Shown: one piece after another, positions 28,341 through 38,212 of the stretch
Layout: every line of letters begins with the position of its first letter
Numbering within the stretch: the stretch's first letter is position 1
Translations under genes and position numbers: made by a program
The notes under the pieces: model-generated
Told to the model about the DNA's origin: nothing
What the model saw: only the letters and a program-made list of their open reading frames with translations
Database searches by the model: none
Source: CAITSH01 sp945892985
Lineage (GTDB): Bacteria > Pseudomonadota > Gammaproteobacteria > Burkholderiales > SG8-39
Assembly: GCA_945892985.1 (NCBI GenBank)
Contig: CAMDDU010000018.1
Coordinates: 15,655 to 79,654 of the forward strand
Direction of reading: 5' to 3'
DNA length: 64,000 nucleotides

Positions 28341-30097
28341 GATGGTTTTCTCTTGACTGCGGGAAGATCGGTGCACACGCCTTCATAGAGTTCGGCGGCC
28401 ATGCCCACCGACTCCCCGAGTGTCGGGTGCGGATGGATCGTCCTGCCTATATCAGTCGCATCGGCGCCCATTTCAATCGCCAACGCCAGTTCGCTGATCA
28501 GGTCACCGGCTCCGGTGCCGACGATCCCGCCGCCAACCACCCGGTGCGTCTCCTCGTTGACGATCAGCTTGGTAAAGCCCTCGTCACGACCGTTGGCAAT
28601 GGCACGCCCCGAGGCGGCCCAGGGAAACTTCCCGACGCCGACCTTGATACCCTGTTTTTTCGCCTCCTCTTCGGTGAGCCCAACCCAGGCGATTTCCGGA
28701 TCGGTATAAGCCACAGACGGGATGACAGAAGCATCGAAAAACGATTTTTGTCCGGCTGCCACCTCGGCCGCCACATGCCCCTCGTGCACCGCCTTGTGCG
28801 CCAGCATGGGCTGGCCGACGATGTCGCCGATGGCAAAAATATGTGGCACATTGGTGCGCATCTGGCCGTCCACCGGGATGAAGCCGCGCTCACTTACCTT
28901 GATGCCGGCGGCCGCGGCGGCAATTTTCCCACCGTTGGGCACACGACCGACCGAAACCAGCACGAGATCGTAAAGCTGCGGCTCCGCCGGCGCGTTTTCG
29001 CCCTCAAACCACACCTTGATCCCCGCCTTTAACGCCTCGACCTTGGTGGTGCGGGTCTTGAGCATGATTTTATCAAAACGCTTGGCGTTGAAGGTCTGCC
29101 AGACCTTGACGAGGTCGCGGTCGGCGCCGGCCATCAACCCGTCCATCATCTCGACCACGTCGAGGCGCGCACCAAGCGTCGAATAAACCGTGCCCATTTC
29201 CAGACCGATGATGCCACCGCCTATCACCAACATACGCTTGGGCTTGGAACGCAACTCCAGCGCCCCGGTCGAGTCGACAATGCGCGGATCATCGGGCATG
29301 GTCGGGATTTTCGATGCCTGTGATCCGGCCGCGATAATGGCATTCTTGAACGCGACAAGCTTGCGCCCTTCTTTGGCCTCGACCGTCAGGTGATTGGGTC
29401 CGGCAAAGCTTCCCAAGCCCTGCAACACGGTGACCTTGCGCGCCTTGGCCATGCCGGACAACCCGGAAGTGAGCTTGCCCACAACCTTTTCCTTCCAGCT
29501 GCGTAATTTGTCGAGGTCGACCTCAGGCTTGCCAAAGACAATGCCATGCTCGGATATGTTCTGCGCCTCGTCCATCACTGCGGCAACATGGAGCAAGGCC
29601 TTGGACGGAATGCAACCCACGTTGAGGCACACGCCGCCAAGCGTGGCATAGCGCTCGACCAGAACGACAGACATGCCAAGATCGGCTGCGCGAAATGCCG
29701 CCGAATATCCGCCTGGGCCGGCGCCAAGCACAAGCACATCGCAACTCAGATCTGCAGGGCCGCCGAAGGCCGCGACGGCCGGTGCGGGTGAGGGCGCCGG
29801 GGACGATGACGGCGGCGCCAAGTTCACAGGCGAGGCAGCGGCCGGTGCCGCGGCTCCGCTCGATTCCTCGAGCATGAGCACAGTCGCCCCTTGCGACAGT
29901 TTGTCCCCAACCTTGACACGCAACTCTTTGACCACGCCGGCATGGGGTGAGGGAATTTCGATGGTCGCCTTGTCCGATTCGAGCGAAAGCAGGGACTGCT
30001 CTTTCTCAACCTTGTCGCCGGCCTTTACCAGCACCTCGACTACGTCGACATCCTTGAAATCCCCGATATCCGGAATTTTTACTTCTATGAGGCTCAT
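28337..30097 (-). CDS. lpdA: Dihydrolipoamide dehydrogenase with N-terminal lipoyl domain
   Basis: This is the E3 component that reoxidises lipoyl groups of pyruvate dehydrogenase with NAD. The 586 residues exceed a plain E3 (about 475) because of an N-terminal lipoyl domain: [14 protein letters not shown] has the lipoylated lysine at about residue 44. A Pro/Ala-rich linker (about residues 85-110) follows. The E3 core has [13 protein letters not shown], the redox pair [16 protein letters not shown], a second dinucleotide site [12 protein letters not shown] and the interface HPHPTLGE. Lipoyl-fused E3 is known from Neisseria and other betaproteobacteria. It overlaps bph upstream and rpiA downstream by 4 bp each. 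Confidence 0.95.
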   Translation of the reverse strand: MSLIEVKIPDIGDFKDVDVVEVLVKAGDKVEKEQSLLSLESDKATIEIPSPHAGVVKELRVKVGDKLSQGATVLMLEESSGAAAPAAASPVNLAPPSSSPAPSPAPAVAAFGGPADLSCDVLVLGAGPGGYSAAFRAADLGMSVVLVERYATLGGVCLNVGCIPSKALLHVAAVMDEAQNISEHGIVFGKPEVDLDKLRSWKEKVVGKLTSGLSGMAKARKVTVLQGLGSFAGPNHLTVEAKEGRKLVAFKNAIIAAGSQASKIPTMPDDPRIVDSTGALELRSKPKRMLVIGGGIIGLEMGTVYSTLGARLDVVEMMDGLMAGADRDLVKVWQTFNAKRFDKIMLKTRTTKVEALKAGIKVWFEGENAPAEPQLYDLVLVSVGRVPNGGKIAAAAAGIKVSERGFIPVDGQMRTNVPHIFAIGDIVGQPMLAHKAVHEGHVAAEVAAGQKSFFDASVIPSVAYTDPEIAWVGLTEEEAKKQGIKVGVGKFPWAASGRAIANGRDEGFTKLIVNEETHRVVGGGIVGTGAGDLISELALAIEMGADATDIGRTIHPHPTLGESVGMAAELYEGVCTDLPAVKRKPS

Positions 30098-30669
30098 GAG
30101 TTTGCTTTCAGTTTGATCGAGTGCACATGCAGCGGCGCACCTGAGTTCTTGTCAAATTCAATCCCCGCCATGACGCCGGCCCGGGCGACTTCAGCCGCGC
30201 TTTTTGCGCGTCCCCAGACGGTGTACATGGCACCGAGGGAAAAATTACGCCCTGACCCAACCGCCCAGAACCGTTCGAAATCGAACACTTCCCGATAAGA
30301 ATAAACCGCATATATCCCGCTCACATTGGCGATCACCGCGGTAATCTGCGACGACTCATAAGGGTCGTCGTCGTCTTCCTTTGGATTCAAAAAGGCCTGC
30401 TCCTTGAGCAGCGGGTGCAGAACCCTGAAAGACTCATAGACCTCGGCGCGGCTGCCCAGTTTCAGGTCCTTGTGTTTGGCGAATAGATTTTCGAGCACAA
30501 GGTGATGCGCAGAACTACCGCACACGCCGACATAAGAACCGTTGTAACGCAAAACCTTGTCATGGACACGTTTATACGGGTCCGCGACCCGCGTGTCGCC
30601 GAAGGTCGTCAGCGTGTCGGCCGCCATGGCAACCGATCCGTTCTTCCTGGCGATGCAGATGGTGGTCAT
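30094..30669 (-). CDS. Betaproteobacterial proteasome homologue (BPH-like, HslV-related)
   Basis: A 191-residue N-terminal-nucleophile hydrolase of the proteasome fold. After removal of Met the N-terminus is TTICIARKNGSVAMAAD: Thr1 is the expected nucleophile and Asp17 is in its standard place. VGVCGS and AVGSGRNFSLGAM give the remaining active-site loop. The Lys33 equivalent cannot be placed with certainty (Lys32 or Lys37, counting from Thr1). It is not HslV: the sequence diverges after strand 2 and no hslU is nearby. It resembles the BPH family described from betaproteobacteria as a double-ring particle of unknown partner and substrate. It lies between aceF and lpdA and overlaps lpdA by 4 bp. 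No Shine-Dalgarno is visible; the leader is a CCCCAATT-type repeat. Confidence 0.82.
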   Translation of the reverse strand: MTTICIARKNGSVAMAADTLTTFGDTRVADPYKRVHDKVLRYNGSYVGVCGSSAHHLVLENLFAKHKDLKLGSRAEVYESFRVLHPLLKEQAFLNPKEDDDDPYESSQITAVIANVSGIYAVYSYREVFDFERFWAVGSGRNFSLGAMYTVWGRAKSAAEVARAGVMAGIEFDKNSGAPLHVHSIKLKANS

Positions 30670-30674
30670 TTGTT

Positions 30675-30703
30675 GGGGAATGGGAATTGGGGAATTGGGG
30701 AAT
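30675..30703. repeat. Tandem GGGGAATT repeat immediately upstream of bph
   Basis: Four imperfect 7-8 nt units (GGGGAAT, GGGAATT, GGGGAATT, GGGGAAT on the plus strand) occupy the place where the bph ribosome site should be. On the coding strand this is a C/A/T-rich leader. Unit number could vary between strains and change spacing. Function unknown. Confidence 0.75.
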
Positions 30704-30785
30704 GGTGAAAAGCAGATCGCGATGGGCTATCGGCGGCCGATCACCATTTACGATTCACCATTTTCCATACGCCGATTATCGATTG

Positions 30786-32120
30786 TTAGAGCAGGGAGCG
30801 CCTGATGTCGGAGAGCACCGACGCCAGATACGATGTAAACCGCGCCGCCGATGCCCCGTCGATAACACGGTGATCATAGGACAGGGACAAAGGCAGCATC
30901 AGCCTTGGCACAAACTCCTTGCCATTCCAGACCGGACGCATCGCCGCCTTGGACACCCCGAGTATCGCCACCTCGGGCGCGTTAATGATCGGCGTGAAGG
31001 CGCTGCCGCCGATACCACCGAGACTGGAGATCGAAAAACATCCGCCCTGCATGTCACCGGGCTTTAATTTTTTATCCCGCGCCAGCTTGGAAATTTCGGA
31101 CAACTCGCGCGCCAGGTCGAACACCCCCTTGCGGTCCGCATCGCGAATCACCGGAACCACCAAGCCATCGGGCGTGTCGACGGCGACGCCGACGTGAAAA
31201 TATTTTTTCAGGATCAAATTTTCGCCCGTCTTGTCGAGCGAGGCGTTGAAGTCCGGATAGTGCCGGAGGGCGGTGACGCTGGCCTTGATCAGGAACGCCA
31301 GCATGGTCAGTTTGAACCCCTGCTTTTCCGTCTCGGCGGTGTTCGACTTGCGGAACGCCTCAAGATCGGTAATGTCGGCATCATCAAATTGCGTCACGTG
31401 CGGGATGCCGACCCAGTTACGGTGCAGATTGGCGCCGGACAGCTTTTTGATGCGCGACAGCGGCTTGGGCTCGACCGGACCGAACTTGGCAAAATCGACA
31501 TTGGGCCACTCAGGCAGGTTAAATCCGTAACCACCCGGCGCGGTTGCACCGGAGGCAAGCGCCGGCGCGCCGTTAATGACGCCTTTGACAAAACCGTGCA
31601 CGTCCTGCTGCGTCACCCGGCCTTTGGGTCCGCTGCCCCTTACCTTGGCCAGGTCAACACCAAGTTCGCGTGCGAATTTTCGAATGCTGGGGCTGGCATG
31701 CGGCTTGAAGGTAGCCGACTCAAACACCGGCTCGAACGGCACCGGTGCGGGCGGAGCGATCAGCGCAGGGGTCGGCACGGTGGCGGGGGCGATTGCGACC
31801 GGCGCCGGCGCAGCCGCGGCCGCGGCCGCGACCCTAGGCGCGCTTGGCGCCGCCACGGCTAAGGCAGGCTCACCGCCCCCAGTCTCGTCGAGCAAGAGCA
31901 ACAGGCTGCCCTCACACACCTTGTCGCCGACTTTTATTTTTAATTCCTTGACCACCCCCGCCGCGGGCGAGGGAATTTCCATGGTGGCCTTGTCGGACTC
32001 GACCGAGATCAGCGACTGCTCGGGCTTTACGACGTCCCCTACGCTGACCAGAACCTCCACAACATCAACTTCCTTGAAGTCACCGATGTCGGGAACATGC
32101 ACCTCTCTGATACCAGCCAT
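30786..32120 (-). CDS. aceF: Pyruvate dehydrogenase E2, dihydrolipoyllysine acetyltransferase
   Basis: E2 carries acetyl groups from E1 to CoA and forms the core of the complex. Of 444 residues, the first about 80 are a single lipoyl domain (VESDKATMEIPSP). An Ala/Pro-rich linker and a peripheral subunit-binding domain follow (SPSIRKFARELGVDLAKVRGSGPKGRV). The catalytic domain ends with SYDHRVIDGASAARF, which holds the catalytic His and Asp. E. coli E2 has three lipoyl domains; one is common in betaproteobacteria. It is 96 bp downstream of aceE. Confidence 0.96.
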   Translation of the reverse strand: MAGIREVHVPDIGDFKEVDVVEVLVSVGDVVKPEQSLISVESDKATMEIPSPAAGVVKELKIKVGDKVCEGSLLLLLDETGGGEPALAVAAPSAPRVAAAAAAAPAPVAIAPATVPTPALIAPPAPVPFEPVFESATFKPHASPSIRKFARELGVDLAKVRGSGPKGRVTQQDVHGFVKGVINGAPALASGATAPGGYGFNLPEWPNVDFAKFGPVEPKPLSRIKKLSGANLHRNWVGIPHVTQFDDADITDLEAFRKSNTAETEKQGFKLTMLAFLIKASVTALRHYPDFNASLDKTGENLILKKYFHVGVAVDTPDGLVVPVIRDADRKGVFDLARELSEISKLARDKKLKPGDMQGGCFSISSLGGIGGSAFTPIINAPEVAILGVSKAAMRPVWNGKEFVPRLMLPLSLSYDHRVIDGASAARFTSYLASVLSDIRRSLL

Positions 32121-32216
32121 TTATTTTCCTTGCTTGATGTTGCGTCGCAGGTACATCGCGGTTGCGTCAGCGGGGGCGCGGGCCGCCCCTCCAACTTCCA
32201 AATAGTCAGACTTGTT

Positions 32217-34901
32217 TCAGACCGATAACGGGTTCGGCTTCGAGGGATCGAGGCCGTATTTCTTTATCGCATCAGCCACCACAGACGGCTTGATCGCGCC
32301 CTCATCGGCAAGCGCTTTGAGTGCCGTTACCACAACCCAATGCCGGTTGACCTCGAAGTGGTGGCGCAACTGCTCGCGGGTGTCGGAACGCCCGAAACCA
32401 TCCGTTCCGAGTACGCGGAAGCTGCGCCCCTTGGGCATAAACGGGCGGATCTGGTCGGCAAACGCCTTCATGTAGTCCGTCGACGCAATCACCGGGCCAT
32501 CGTGTTTTTCCAGACTTTGTTCGACATAGCTCTTTTTTGCCGTTTCCGTCGGGTGCAACAAATTCCAGCGCTCCACATCATGCCCTTCGCGTCGCAACTC
32601 GGTGAAACTTGTGCAACTCCAGATATCGGATGCGACATCCCATTCCTTCTCCAGCAGATCGGCGGCGGCGATGACCTCACGCAGGATGGTGCCCGAGCCC
32701 ATCAGTTGCACCTTGTTCTTTTTCTTACCCGCCCCCCTGAACAGATACATGCCCTTCAAAATATCCTGGTTCGTACCCGGAGCGGTCGGTAGCGCAGGGT
32801 GGATGTAGTTCTCGTTCATCACGGTGATGTAATAGAACACATCCTCCTGGTTGGTCACCATGCGGCGCAGGCCGTCATGAATGATGACCGCAAGCTCATA
32901 GCCGAAGGTAGGATCGTAGGACACGCAGTTGGGAATGACTGACGACAGCACATGACTATGGCCGTCCTCATGCTGCAGCCCCTCGCCATTTAGCGTGGTG
33001 CGGCCGGCGGTCCCGCCAAGCAGGAAGCCGCGCGCACGCTGGTCGCCCGCGGCCCAGGCAAGGTCGCCGATGCGCTGCATGCCGAACATCGAATAAAAAA
33101 TATAAAACGGCACGGTGACGACGTTGGTCGTGCTGTACGAAGTGGCGGCGGCAATCCATGAAGAAAAAGCACCGGCCTCGTTGATGCCTTCCTCAAGAAT
33201 CTGTCCTGCCTTGTCCTCGCGGTAATACATCACCTGGTCTTTGTCGACCGGTTCGTATTTCTGCCCCTCTATGGAGAAAATTCCCAACTGGCGGAACATG
33301 CCCTCCATACCGAAGGTGCGCGCCTCATCCGGGACGATAGGCACGATGTGCTTGCCGATGTTTTTATCCCGTACCAGCGCGGTGAGAATGCGCACGAAGG
33401 CCATCGTCGTGCTGATTTCCCGATCCGTCGCCTTGAGCACCTGATCGAACGCGGCCAGCTCGGGAACCTGCGGCACCGCCTCGGACTTGCGCCGGCGCTG
33501 CGGCAGATAGCCGCCCAGCGCCTTGCGCCGCTCCTGCAGGTAAATCATTTCGGGCGAATCGGCGGCCGGTTTATAAAACGGCAGGGATTCAAGCTGGTCA
33601 TCCGGAATCGGGATGTTGAAACGGTCGCGAAACTGGCGGATGGACGCCAAGTCCATTTTTTTCTGCTGGTGCGTCGTATTCTTGCCCTCGCCGATTTTGC
33701 CCATACCGTAACCCTTTACGGTCTTGGCGAGAATGACCGTGGGCTGCCCCTTGTGCTGCGTCGCAGCGGCATAAGCGGCGTAAATTTTGTGCGGATCATG
33801 GCCGCCACGATTGAGGCGCCAGATGTCGTCATCAGTCATGCGCGACACCATCTCCAGCGTCTTTGGATTCTTACCAAAGAAATTCTTCCTGACAAATGCG
33901 CCGTCATTGGCCTTGAAGTTCTGGTACTCGCCATCGACGGTCTCCTCCATGATCTTGAGCAGCACACCGTCCTTGTCACGGGCCAGCAGCGGATCCCAGT
34001 ATGACCCCCAGATCAGCTTGATGACATTCCAGCCGGCGCCGCGGAACTCGCCTTCGAGCTCCTGGATAATTTTGCCGTTGCCGCGCACCGGACCGTCAAG
34101 GCGCTGCAGGTTGCAATTGATAACGAATATGAGGTTGTCGAGCTTTTCGCGTGCGGCCATGCCGATCGCCCCGAGTGATTCGGGTTCATCCGTCTCCCCA
34201 TCGCCGATGAAGGCCCAGACCTTGCGGTTGGACGTGTCGGCGAAACCGCGCGCATGCAGGTACTTGAGGTAACGCGCCTGGTAAATCGCCTGCAGCGGTC
34301 CGAGCCCCATCGACACCGTCGGGAACTGCCAGAAATCGGGCATCAGCCAGGGATGCGGATATGAGGTGACGCCCTTGCCGTCGACATCGCGGCGAAAATT
34401 GGTGATCTGCTCCTCGCTCAGACGCCCCTCGAGAAAAGCGCGCGCATAGACGCCGGGCGCGGAGTGGCCCTGGAAATAGATAAGGTCGCCGCCATGCCCC
34501 TCGTGAGGCGCATTCCAGAAATGATTGAATCCGATCCCAAAGAGCGTACCGACCGATGCAAAGCTGGCGATGTGGCCGCCCAGGTCGCCTTCGACCTTGT
34601 TCGCCTTGACCACCATGACCATGGCATTCCAGCGCGCGTAGGAGCGAATGCGCTCCTCCAGGGCATGGTCGCCGGGGGAGCGCTGCTCCATGTGCGGCGG
34701 GATGGTATTGAGATAGGCAGTCTGCGCGTTATAAGGCAGATACGCGCCAGAACGACGCGCTTTATCGATGAGTTTTTCCAGCAGGTAGTGCGCACGGTCT
34801 GCGCCCTCACGCTCGAGCACGGCCTCCATGGCATCGAGCCACTCCTTGGTCTCAAGCGTATCGGGGTCGTTGGCGGCGGGAAATTCGGGGATTGCGGACA
34901 T
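32217..34901 (-). CDS. aceE: Pyruvate dehydrogenase E1, homodimeric
   Basis: E1 decarboxylates pyruvate on thiamine diphosphate and acetylates the lipoyl group of E2. The 894 residues match the homodimeric AceE type (about 887 in E. coli). Landmarks are GDGETDEPESLGAI...VINCNLQRLDGPV for ThDP/Mg binding, HQGHSAPGVYARAF-like FQGHSAPG, and the C-terminal region with LGTDGFGRSDTREQLRHHFEV. It is the first gene of the minus-strand operon aceE-aceF-bph-lpdA-rpiA. Confidence 0.97.
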   Translation of the reverse strand: MSAIPEFPAANDPDTLETKEWLDAMEAVLEREGADRAHYLLEKLIDKARRSGAYLPYNAQTAYLNTIPPHMEQRSPGDHALEERIRSYARWNAMVMVVKANKVEGDLGGHIASFASVGTLFGIGFNHFWNAPHEGHGGDLIYFQGHSAPGVYARAFLEGRLSEEQITNFRRDVDGKGVTSYPHPWLMPDFWQFPTVSMGLGPLQAIYQARYLKYLHARGFADTSNRKVWAFIGDGETDEPESLGAIGMAAREKLDNLIFVINCNLQRLDGPVRGNGKIIQELEGEFRGAGWNVIKLIWGSYWDPLLARDKDGVLLKIMEETVDGEYQNFKANDGAFVRKNFFGKNPKTLEMVSRMTDDDIWRLNRGGHDPHKIYAAYAAATQHKGQPTVILAKTVKGYGMGKIGEGKNTTHQQKKMDLASIRQFRDRFNIPIPDDQLESLPFYKPAADSPEMIYLQERRKALGGYLPQRRRKSEAVPQVPELAAFDQVLKATDREISTTMAFVRILTALVRDKNIGKHIVPIVPDEARTFGMEGMFRQLGIFSIEGQKYEPVDKDQVMYYREDKAGQILEEGINEAGAFSSWIAAATSYSTTNVVTVPFYIFYSMFGMQRIGDLAWAAGDQRARGFLLGGTAGRTTLNGEGLQHEDGHSHVLSSVIPNCVSYDPTFGYELAVIIHDGLRRMVTNQEDVFYYITVMNENYIHPALPTAPGTNQDILKGMYLFRGAGKKKNKVQLMGSGTILREVIAAADLLEKEWDVASDIWSCTSFTELRREGHDVERWNLLHPTETAKKSYVEQSLEKHDGPVIASTDYMKAFADQIRPFMPKGRSFRVLGTDGFGRSDTREQLRHHFEVNRHWVVVTALKALADEGAIKPSVVADAIKKYGLDPSKPNPLSV

Positions 34902-35211
34902 GATTACCTCATCAACGGCGGGATACTGGAAACAGCACCGGCATCAGCGTGCATTCAAAACTAGCTCAATACGCGGCCAGAGGCGCGGCAAACTCATGAC
35001 CGACTTGGAAAAAGCGCGGAAAAAAGGCTTTTTCACGCTGCAAAACAACAAGCACATCATACAATCAACCTCCAAGCTCGTTCAAGCCTTGTCCTTGTCC
35101 TTGTAAAGGGCCTTGCCCTTGGCAAATCAGGCGCGGCCCTGCTGGTACAATGCCAGCCCTTCTCCCTTCTCTCCGGTTGCTTCCCCTCGGTTGCACCAAA
35201 TTTTTTCAGGC
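34902..35211. other. Divergent intergenic region between aceE and folD
   Basis: This 310-bp stretch should hold the promoters of the pdh operon (minus) and folD (plus). It contains AAAAAGCGCGGAAAAAAGGCTTTTTC around 35010-35035 (two partly self-complementary blocks), a CCTTGT direct repeat (35086-35105) and a TACAAT box near 35147 that could be the folD -10. No pdh-specific operator was recognised. A 36-codon open frame here is not supported as a gene. Confidence 0.5.
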
Positions 35212-36072
35212 ATGCAGACTCGAATTATCGATGGCACCGCGATTGCGCGCGCAATTCGCGAAAAACTGAGACTGCGCGTAGTGCAACTGGCCGCGGGCGG
35301 GTGTGTGTCCGGCCTTGCCGTAATCCAGATCGGAGAGAACCCCGCATCCGCCGTGTACGTGCGCAACAAGATCCGCGCCTGCGCCGAGGCCGGGCTACGT
35401 TCGCTACTGGTTGCGCTGCCCCTTGGCGCAACAACGGCGGATTTGCTCACCCGCATCGCAGACTTGAACGCCGATCCGAAAATTCACGGCATCCTGCTGC
35501 AACTGCCCTTGCCCGAACAGATCGACGGGGACGCCGCCCTGTGCGCCATAGACCCGGCCAAGGATGTGGATGGATTTCATCCGCAAAACGCCGGTGCGCT
35601 TCTGGCGGGGAAACCGGGGTTTCTCCCTTGCACCCCCTATGGCGTGATGAAATTGCTTGAACATGAGGGCATTGCGGTCGCCGGCCGCCACGCCGTTGTC
35701 ATCGGCCGCTCCACTATCGTCGGCAAACCAGCGGCGCTGCTGCTCTTGCAAGCGGGCGCAACCGTCACCGTATGCCACTCCCAGACCCCCGATCTGGCCT
35801 TGTTCACGCGCCAGGCCGACATTTTGGTGACCGCGACGGGCAAGCTGAACCTGCTCGGCGGGGCCATGATAAAACCCGGGGCGGTCGTCATCGACGTCGG
35901 CATCAACCGCACAGCGGAGGGCAAACTGGCCGGGGACTGCGATTTTGCCAGTCTGCTCGGCAAGGCCGGCTGGATAACGCCGGTTCCGGGCGGGATTGGA
36001 CCGATGACGGTCGCCATGCTGCTGCTCAACACACTCCAGGCGGCGGAGCGCAGCCTGCACAACGCAGCCTAG
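35212..36072 (+). CDS. folD: Methylenetetrahydrofolate dehydrogenase / cyclohydrolase
   Basis: FolD interconverts 5,10-methylene-, methenyl- and 10-formyl-tetrahydrofolate with NADP. The 286-residue protein shows [16 protein letters not shown] with the catalytic lysine, [11 protein letters not shown], the NADP-binding [16 protein letters not shown] and the C-terminal [13 protein letters not shown]. The ATG at 35212 gives the usual [12 protein letters not shown] opening. The ribosome site is weak, with CAGG only one base away. An upstream in-frame start at 35113 adds an unlikely leader. Confidence 0.95.
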   Translation: MQTRIIDGTAIARAIREKLRLRVVQLAAGGCVSGLAVIQIGENPASAVYVRNKIRACAEAGLRSLLVALPLGATTADLLTRIADLNADPKIHGILLQLPLPEQIDGDAALCAIDPAKDVDGFHPQNAGALLAGKPGFLPCTPYGVMKLLEHEGIAVAGRHAVVIGRSTIVGKPAALLLLQAGATVTVCHSQTPDLALFTRQADILVTATGKLNLLGGAMIKPGAVVIDVGINRTAEGKLAGDCDFASLLGKAGWITPVPGGIGPMTVAMLLLNTLQAAERSLHNAA

Positions 36073-36153
36073 CCGGATGAAAATCCCGCAAGAGTCTTGT
36101 TAAACCGTGAACCGGCCCGTTAGAGGGTCTTACCGTTGACTGGAAGGAAAAGC

Positions 36154-38190
36154 ATGAGCACCAACCCGCTACTCGATTTCAACGGCCTGCCGCGATTCGC
36201 AACAATCCGCACCGAGCACATCACGCCCGCAGTGGAAGCCTTGCTGACAGAAAATCGCGCGCTGATCAAACGCCTGACAGCCACGTCTGTCGCCGCCACT
36301 TGGGAGGGCTTTGTCGCGCCCCTGGAGGACGCCAACGAGCGCCTTGGCCGCGCCTGGGGTGTGGTGGGCCACCTGCACGGCGTGCTCGATTCGCCCGAAT
36401 TGCGCGAAGCCTACAACGCAAACCAGCCCGGCATAGTCCAGTACTGGACCGAGCTTGGCCAGAATCTCGCGCTGTTTGAAAAGTACAAGGCCCTCCGGGC
36501 CTCGGCTGAATTTGCATCGCTCAAAGGCCAGCAACAAAAAATCATCGACAACGAAATTCGCGACTTCCGCCTGTCCGGCGCCGAACTTTCAGAGGAAAAA
36601 AAGCAACGCTACGCGCAAATCATGGATGAACTGGCGCGGCTGTCGACGAAATTTTCGGAAAATGTGCTCGATGCCACCAACGCTTTTTCCACCACGGTGG
36701 AAGACCTGGCAGATGTCGCGGGCATCCCCGAAGACAGCCTGGAACCGGCCGCGCAAGCGGCGCAAAAAACCGGGGCAAAAGGCTGGAAATTTACCCTCCA
36801 TGCCCCCTCCTACATGCCGGTCATGCAATATGCGGATAATCGCGACTTGCGCGAAACGATTTATCGCGCCCACGTCACCAGGGCAAGCGAGTTCGGCAAG
36901 CCCGAATGGGACAACACGCCGTTGATCGCCCAAATCCTCAAGCTGCGCAATGAAGCGGCGCAACTGCTCGGCTACAGCAGCCACGCCAAAGTCTCTCTGG
37001 CGACGAAAATGGCCGAATCGCCACGCCAGGTTGTCGACTTTCTCGAGGATCTCGCCGCCAAGGCCAAACCCTTCGCGCTAAAGGACTGGGATGAGCTCAA
37101 CGCCTTTGCGGCAAACGAACTTGGCATCGCCCAGATGCAGGCTTGGGATAGCTCGTATGCGTCCGAGAAACTGCGCCTGCGCCGGTATGACTTCTCCGAC
37201 CAGGAAGTAAAACAATATTTCCCGGAGCCCAAGGTCATGCAGGGCATGTTTCGCGTGATCGAAACCATTTACGGCCTGCACATCGAGTCCGAACAAGCCG
37301 AAGCCTGGGATCCGAATGTGCGCTTTTATCGCATCAGCGAGAAGGATGGCACCGTCATCGGGCGCTTCTATGTCGACTTGTACGCGCGTGAAACCAAACG
37401 CGGCGGCGCCTGGATGGATGAGGCGATAACGCGCCGCTTGGTCGGTGCCACCGTACAAACCCCGGTCGCCTACCTCAATTGCAATTTCCCATCGCCGGCA
37501 GGCGACAAGCCGGCAACCTTCTCGCACGATGACGTGATCACGCTGTTTCACGAGTTCGGTCATGGCTTGCACCACATGCTCACGCGCGTCGATTACCTCG
37601 GTGTTTCGGGCATCCGCGGCGTTGAGTGGGATGCCGTCGAACTGCCGAGCCAGTTCATGGAAAATTTCTGCTGGGAATGGGATGTGCTTTCGCACATGAC
37701 CGCCCACGTCGATACCGGCGCCCCGCTACCGCGCGCGCTGTTCGACAAGATGGTCGCGGCAAAAAATTTCCAGAGCGGCATGCAAATGGTGCGACAAGTC
37801 GAATTCTCGCTCTTTGACATGCTGCTTCACGACGAGTTCGACCCGGAAAGCGGCAAGACCGCACAACACCTGCTCGATGAGATCCGCAGCAAAGTCGCGG
37901 TGTCGGTGCCCCCCGCCTGGAACCGCTTCCCGAATAATTTTTCGCATATTTTTTCCGGCGGCTACAGCGCAGGCTATTACAGCTACAAGTGGGCGGAGGT
38001 GTTATCAGCCGACGCCTACAGCGCGTTTGAAGAGAGCGGCGTGCTGGATCCGGGCACAGGCGCGCGGTTTCGTGAAGAAATTCTCGCTGTCGGCGGCAGC
38101 CGACCGGCCATTGAATCGTTCAAAGCTTTCCGCGGGCGTGAACCCACGGTGGATGCCCTCATGCGGCACAGTGGTATGATTTCCACATGA
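36154..38190 (+). CDS. prlC: Oligopeptidase A (M3 family zinc metallopeptidase)
   Basis: PrlC degrades short peptides, including signal peptide fragments, in the cytosol. The 678-residue protein matches the family length (about 680). The zinc site LFHEFGHGLHHML gives the HEFGH motif, and the downstream Glu lies in the GVEWDAVELPSQFMENF segment. FSHIFSGGYSAGYYSYKWAE near the C-terminus is the substrate Tyr/His loop. The ATG at 36154 with GAAGGA upstream is preferred over TTG 36136. It follows folD. Confidence 0.94.
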   Translation: MSTNPLLDFNGLPRFATIRTEHITPAVEALLTENRALIKRLTATSVAATWEGFVAPLEDANERLGRAWGVVGHLHGVLDSPELREAYNANQPGIVQYWTELGQNLALFEKYKALRASAEFASLKGQQQKIIDNEIRDFRLSGAELSEEKKQRYAQIMDELARLSTKFSENVLDATNAFSTTVEDLADVAGIPEDSLEPAAQAAQKTGAKGWKFTLHAPSYMPVMQYADNRDLRETIYRAHVTRASEFGKPEWDNTPLIAQILKLRNEAAQLLGYSSHAKVSLATKMAESPRQVVDFLEDLAAKAKPFALKDWDELNAFAANELGIAQMQAWDSSYASEKLRLRRYDFSDQEVKQYFPEPKVMQGMFRVIETIYGLHIESEQAEAWDPNVRFYRISEKDGTVIGRFYVDLYARETKRGGAWMDEAITRRLVGATVQTPVAYLNCNFPSPAGDKPATFSHDDVITLFHEFGHGLHHMLTRVDYLGVSGIRGVEWDAVELPSQFMENFCWEWDVLSHMTAHVDTGAPLPRALFDKMVAAKNFQSGMQMVRQVEFSLFDMLLHDEFDPESGKTAQHLLDEIRSKVAVSVPPAWNRFPNNFSHIFSGGYSAGYYSYKWAEVLSADAYSAFEESGVLDPGTGARFREEILAVGGSRPAIESFKAFRGREPTVDALMRHSGMIST

Positions 38191-38212
38191 CGTTTCGGTC
38201 AACGGGGAACAG

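Noticed and set aside
30094..30669. Naming the proteasome-like gene hslV
   Set aside because: No hslU nearby, sequence departs from HslV after the first strands, and it fits the separate betaproteobacterial family better.
34996..35106. Short frame beginning MTDLEKARKKGFF upstream of folD
   Set aside because: Only 36 codons, no clear ribosome site, ends in a CCTTGT repeat; more likely leader sequence.
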